Shown in pieces: positions 44,612-48,357 of a stretch of 48,357 nucleotides of DNA. The stretch spans positions 1 through 48,357 of the forward strand of contig JAGRJD010000021.1 in NCBI GenBank assembly GCA_020442915.1, written 5' to 3'. The stretch comes from Thiothrix sp. (GTDB lineage Bacteria; Pseudomonadota; Gammaproteobacteria; Thiotrichales; Thiotrichaceae). The position numbers were made by a program, and so were the translations under genes. The notes beneath the pieces are model-generated. The model was not told the origin of the DNA. It saw nothing but the letters and a program-made list of their open reading frames with translations, and did no database searches. The stretch's first letter is position 1, and every line of letters begins with the position of its first letter.

Positions 44612-47600
44612 TCACAATCCCTTGACAAACCACTTTTCGACTCGGGCCACGATCAAGGCTGCACGAGCATCAAAACTGTGCGCTGCCTGCACATGGAGTG
44701 CGCGCTGAAAACGCTGCTGGCGCAGCGTCACCGCCGAGGTTGCCGACAACACCGCAGCCCTCAACCCTTCGGCATCATCCGGCGCAAAAACGGTAACACC
44801 TGCTGCCAGCTCCGGCAACAGCCCCGTTACCGCATCAGAAACCAGCACGCCGCCACAGGCCAGCACATCAAATATCCGGTTGGAAACAAAACCCTTGTCA
44901 CGCATCGCCGGCCAGTGATCATTCAAGACCACCCCCGCGCTGCGATAGTAGCGCCCCAACTGCTCGTTAGGAATATTTTCCCCCCGGATCCAAGCTTCGG
45001 GAATAAACTGCCGCCAGCGTGTTCCATAGACCGCCGGTGTCAACCCGGCTTCCTGTGCCAGCCGTACGGCCTCACGGAACTGGTTGCGGGAGTTGCCCAC
45101 AAACAACAAAGCCTGTGCAACGGCTGCGTCACATGCACCGGGATAAAAGATGGCTGGATCGGTACATTGCAACAGACAGGAAACCTTGTCCCGATCCGCA
45201 CCGCCCAGCGCCGCCTGCAAATAGTCGGTATAAAAGGATGAAGCGACAAACACATGGTCGTAACGGCGGATTTCTGCCAGCGAAACCCGATCGGGGTGAC
45301 TGATTAGCCACATCAGGTTCAACTGGTCATCGCGCAGCGGCAGCTCACCCCGTCCCCGGAGCAGCAGATTCACCTCGTTGGCCGGCATCCGGCTTCGAGC
45401 TGCCCACTGATCCCGCAGATCAATACGGACCCTATAGCCCTGCCGCTGCAATGCCGCCCCCAATGAGCAGGCAAAATGGTAATCGCCCCACTCGGCCTTT
45501 TCCTGTTCATTCGGGCATGGAACCTTGATGGCAATCAGCGGCTGTTCCGGCTCCGGCGGGCGCTCGTACACCGCTGATGACCTTTGCCGCTGCTGCAGGC
45601 GCTGCAACAGCGGCTGTCGCTGTGCCAACAGGCCGGGTTCCAACCCGTCTGTTACCCGGCCCGCCACCAGGAAACCATCTCGCAGGTAATGCACCTGTTC
45701 ATCAGCCGGGACCCCGGCCTGCCAGCGCTGCATGAAAACCTGACGGTTCTGAACCTGATGTACGGCCTCAAGCTGGCGCACCGGGTCATGCAGGACCACC
45801 ATTGCCTCCGGCACGTAACGGCACACCCTTCCTCCCCGTGTCATTCTCAGAGTCAGGTCTGCGGTTTCCCATTCATTGACATACAAGGTATAAAAACCAT
45901 CCTGCCGGAAAAAGTCAGAGCGCCGCAACAGCACACACCCTTCAGCCAGTGCCTGCAATGAGAAAGGCTGACGGGTGCACGCGGCATGCGCCGGCATGCC
46001 GGCATAAAGCGGATACCCCGGAAAACCCTGGTCGGAAAATACGACGCCACAATGCCGCACCAGACCATCCGCAGCCAATACCCGGGGCTGAACAGCTGCC
46101 GTACCCTCCACCGTCAGCGCTTGCAGCAATGGTGGCAGCCAGCCCGCCATCACTTCCGTGGCGGGATGCAAAAACACCAGATACTCTGCCGAAGCCTGAC
46201 TCGCTCCGAGGTTCCAGCCCAACGCCAGGGTCTGACAGCCCCGACAAAGCACATGCCGGACTGCGGCATGCGCAGTGGCGACAAAAGCCAGCAAATCCAT
46301 CATTTCCTGGCTGCTGCCGTTATCCACCAACAGAATTTCATACCCGCCGGGAACTCCCCGCCGGGCCGCCAGCAACGCCTCCAGACAACGCACCATATCT
46401 GCAACCTGACCCAATACAGGCACAATGACACTGACTTGCCCGCTGCTTACCGGCACCTGCCGAACGGCCGGCCAATCAATGACATGCTTGTTGGTCACCA
46501 CAAACCGCCAGGCATTGAATTCATTCACGGTGATACGGTTTGCACTTTCACGGTCATCATAATCAGCCCCTACAAAAGGCACATAGACCACCTGGGCTGC
46601 CCGTCTGGCATAACGGATAATCAGATCCCAGTCGACTGTCCGGGGCAGGTCGGGGTCAAACCCACCCAGGCGATCATAAAAATGCCGGTGATGAAAAATG
46701 GAGTTCAGATCAATGAAGTTTTTAAATAACAAGTCATCCGCAACAAACGCATGATGACGGTAAGCGACTCCTTTATCCTGCAATAACCGAATGGCCGCGT
46801 AGGCAAAGTCAGCCCCCTGCTGCCCGGCATAAGCCAGCATAATTTCCAGAAAACACGGTGCCCAGCGATTATCGCTATCCAGATAGGCAATCCATTCGCC
46901 TTCCGCTTTCGACAATCCCACATTACGAGCCCGGCTGACACCTGATGCGGGAATGGCCTCAATGTGGATCCGTGCATCCGGATAGTGCTGCCTGACAAAC
47001 TCAAGCGTACCGTCTTCACTGCCATCATCCACAATCAACAGCTCCCAATGCTGCCAAGTCTGTGCCAGTATGCTTTCAATAGCGGAACCGATCTGCCCGC
47101 AACGATCACGCGTCGCCATGATAATGGAAACCAGCGGCACACAGGCATCCCCCTGCTGAATGCTCCGCCGGCGGCGAACACGTGCGATAAAACGGCCCTC
47201 CGCTTTGTGGTCAAAAGTCGCATGCACACTGCCATCCGCCGCCAAAGGGGCAAACGGTTTTTTTCTGTGTGTCATAAAACGTTCGATACAATGCACAAAC
47301 GCCATGAAACAGGCCTGTGTTTCCAGCTCAGGATATCGACGCAGGTAATCCGCCCGATCAAACAGCACATGCGCTTCATACCCCGCCTGACAACCGGCTT
47401 GAACATAATGTTGCAAAGGGCTCAAACCACCCGGTGCGACCTCGGCGTAACGCCGCTCATAATCACTTCCCGAAAAAAACGGATGTGGGTCACGCCTTTC
47501 CCTGAAACCAAACTGGAGGTAATGTGCCAGTGGGTTGGCACCAGCCTTGACAATATCCGGGTAGCGCCTGCGGTACCACTGACTGGCAAAAAGCGGGTGT

Positions 47601-48357
47601 GGGTCACGCCCCTCCGCAGCACCAAAATCAAAATAATGCCGCATCGGATCAATTCCGGCCTGCATGACATCCGGGTTGCCTGCCAGATACCAGTCAGCAT
47701 CAAACAGTCCTGATGCCTGCACCAGCGCCATCTCCGGAGTCAATACACTGACTGGCTCAACCTCAGAGCCGGATGTTGCAATAGCGGGCACAACTGCAGT
47801 TGCCTCCAGCACACCGGCCACTGGCTTGCCAGACACCCCAAGTGCCGGCCCGGGCCAGCGTGACCACCGTTTCAGACGCTGTTCAAGCACCCAGCCGGGA
47901 GAGCGCTTGAGAACACCGACCTCGGTTTCCAGGTGATAAACCGTCTGCTGTAATGTTTCTACCCGGCTTTGCCACTCCTGCTCCTGTGTCACCAGAAGCA
48001 TTTGCTGGCGCTGCAATTGCTCATCAGCCTCAGCCTGCTGTTTTTTCAGTTTTTTCACTGAAGATTGAGCGATTTTATTGGCCTCACTCAGCTCCCCGAT
48101 TTTTTGTTCACGTTGCTTCAACCCACCTTCCAAAGTACGCGCCTGTCTTTCATACTGCTGCGACGAACCCGACAAGCCCGCCAACTTTGCCGCCTGCCGC
48201 TTCACCATCCCGGCAAGCTGCTCTTTCTCCTCAAGCATGCCTTTGGCTGCGGACTCAGCCTGCTTCAAACGAAGGCCCTGTTCTTTCTCTTTCGATGCCA
48301 ATACCCCGATTTTTTCATCACGCCACTTGATAGCTGCTTCAAACTCAGACACCCGAT
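44612..48357 (-). CDS. Giant multi-domain glycosyltransferase, N-terminus cut by right edge
   Basis: At least 1246 residues; the frame stays open to the last base and begins inside a coiled coil, so the true start is probably outside. Order in the visible part (numbered from the GTG at 48352): coiled coil 1-150, four repeats of about 35-40 residues at 213-345 (pattern FDxxWYLxxxPDV...PLxHYxxxGxxExRDPHP), a first GT2 domain 405-620 (VSIIMATRDR, LIVDDGSEDG, LDSDN 491-495), a second GT2 domain 638-870 (VSVIVPVLGQ, ILLVDNGSS), and a GT-B/CgeB-like domain 940-1240 (LLFVGNSRNQ, FVSNRIFDVLACGGVLVSD). Such fusions build repeating polysaccharides. Donors unknown. Confidence 0.88.
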   Translation of the reverse strand, partial: RVSEFEAAIKWRDEKIGVLASKEKEQGLRLKQAESAAKGMLEEKEQLAGMVKRQAAKLAGLSGSSQQYERQARTLEGGLKQREQKIGELSEANKIAQSSVKKLKKQQAEADEQLQRQQMLLVTQEQEWQSRVETLQQTVYHLETEVGVLKRSPGWVLEQRLKRWSRWPGPALGVSGKPVAGVLEATAVVPAIATSGSEVEPVSVLTPEMALVQASGLFDADWYLAGNPDVMQAGIDPMRHYFDFGAAEGRDPHPLFASQWYRRRYPDIVKAGANPLAHYLQFGFRERRDPHPFFSGSDYERRYAEVAPGGLSPLQHYVQAGCQAGYEAHVLFDRADYLRRYPELETQACFMAFVHCIERFMTHRKKPFAPLAADGSVHATFDHKAEGRFIARVRRRRSIQQGDACVPLVSIIMATRDRCGQIGSAIESILAQTWQHWELLIVDDGSEDGTLEFVRQHYPDARIHIEAIPASGVSRARNVGLSKAEGEWIAYLDSDNRWAPCFLEIMLAYAGQQGADFAYAAIRLLQDKGVAYRHHAFVADDLLFKNFIDLNSIFHHRHFYDRLGGFDPDLPRTVDWDLIIRYARRAAQVVYVPFVGADYDDRESANRITVNEFNAWRFVVTNKHVIDWPAVRQVPVSSGQVSVIVPVLGQVADMVRCLEALLAARRGVPGGYEILLVDNGSSQEMMDLLAFVATAHAAVRHVLCRGCQTLALGWNLGASQASAEYLVFLHPATEVMAGWLPPLLQALTVEGTAAVQPRVLAADGLVRHCGVVFSDQGFPGYPLYAGMPAHAACTRQPFSLQALAEGCVLLRRSDFFRQDGFYTLYVNEWETADLTLRMTRGGRVCRYVPEAMVVLHDPVRQLEAVHQVQNRQVFMQRWQAGVPADEQVHYLRDGFLVAGRVTDGLEPGLLAQRQPLLQRLQQRQRSSAVYERPPEPEQPLIAIKVPCPNEQEKAEWGDYHFACSLGAALQRQGYRVRIDLRDQWAARSRMPANEVNLLLRGRGELPLRDDQLNLMWLISHPDRVSLAEIRRYDHVFVASSFYTDYLQAALGGADRDKVSCLLQCTDPAIFYPGACDAAVAQALLFVGNSRNQFREAVRLAQEAGLTPAVYGTRWRQFIPEAWIRGENIPNEQLGRYYRSAGVVLNDHWPAMRDKGFVSNRIFDVLACGGVLVSDAVTGLLPELAAGVTVFAPDDAEGLRAAVLSATSAVTLRQQRFQRALHVQAAHSFDARAALIVARVEKWFVKGL

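Noticed and set aside
1-48357. CRISPR array or insertion sequence
   Set aside because: No regularly spaced repeats of 20-40 bases and no transposase were seen; the only mobile-element gene is the integrase at the left edge.

Overview
The window looks like chromosomal DNA of a moderately GC-rich gammaproteobacterium. The supporting signs are a complete Na+-translocating NADH:quinone reductase operon (nqrABCDEF) with its maturation factor NqrM, a DusA-type tRNA dihydrouridine synthase, MutM, an RfaH-type NusG paralogue and KpsC/KpsS capsule proteins. The species cannot be named from sequence reading alone.

Layout. (1) 1-1240: the 3' part of a phage or island integrase abuts a tRNA-Asn gene, so an integrated element probably lies left of the window. 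(2) 1430-10270: housekeeping genes on the minus strand (dusA, mutM, a CBS-domain protein, nqrM, nqrF-E-D-C-B-A). A small membrane protein (2451-2648, plus strand) and a candidate small RNA (about 4289-4351, plus strand, between nqrM and nqrF) are the exceptions. (3) 10519-13475: a three-gene GldA/F/G-like ABC transporter operon. (4) 13679-18118, plus strand: rfaH, kpsS, a short-chain dehydrogenase and an LtaS-like membrane phosphotransferase. (5) 18033-36529, minus strand: two GT2/GT-B glycosyltransferases, a sulfotransferase, a beta-helix protein, a GT29 sialyltransferase-like enzyme, KpsC, a single-chain fully reducing type I polyketide synthase, an alpha-oxoamine synthase and a formyltransferase. 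(6) 36642-48357, minus strand: a second, visibly more AT-rich block with further glycosyltransferases, a pyruvyltransferase-like protein, an orphan type IV pilin-like protein, a parvulin, a large secreted protein, a lipoprotein and a very large multi-domain glycosyltransferase cut by the right edge.

How the parts may work together. KpsS and KpsC build the beta-Kdo linker of lipid-anchored capsules. The flanking glycosyltransferases, sulfotransferase and GT29-like enzyme would build and decorate the glycan. The polyketide synthase has no thioesterase and is followed directly by an oxoamine synthase, which could release the chain by decarboxylative condensation with an amino acid to give a sphingoid-like 2-amino-3-ketone. 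The SDR could reduce that ketone, and the formyltransferase and LtaS-like enzyme could modify the amine and head group. My inference is that blocks 4 and 5 form a capsule locus carrying its own lipid-making module. A broadly similar KpsS/SDR/PKS/oxoamine-synthase set is known, from memory, in the Burkholderia pseudomallei capsule I (wcb) locus. No capsule ABC exporter (KpsMT/Wzm-Wzt, KpsD/E) is present in this window.

No gene-free stretch exceeds 300 bases. The longest are 10268-10518, 4179-4382, 43792-44004, 13476-13678 and 1239-1433, and what they contain is listed below.
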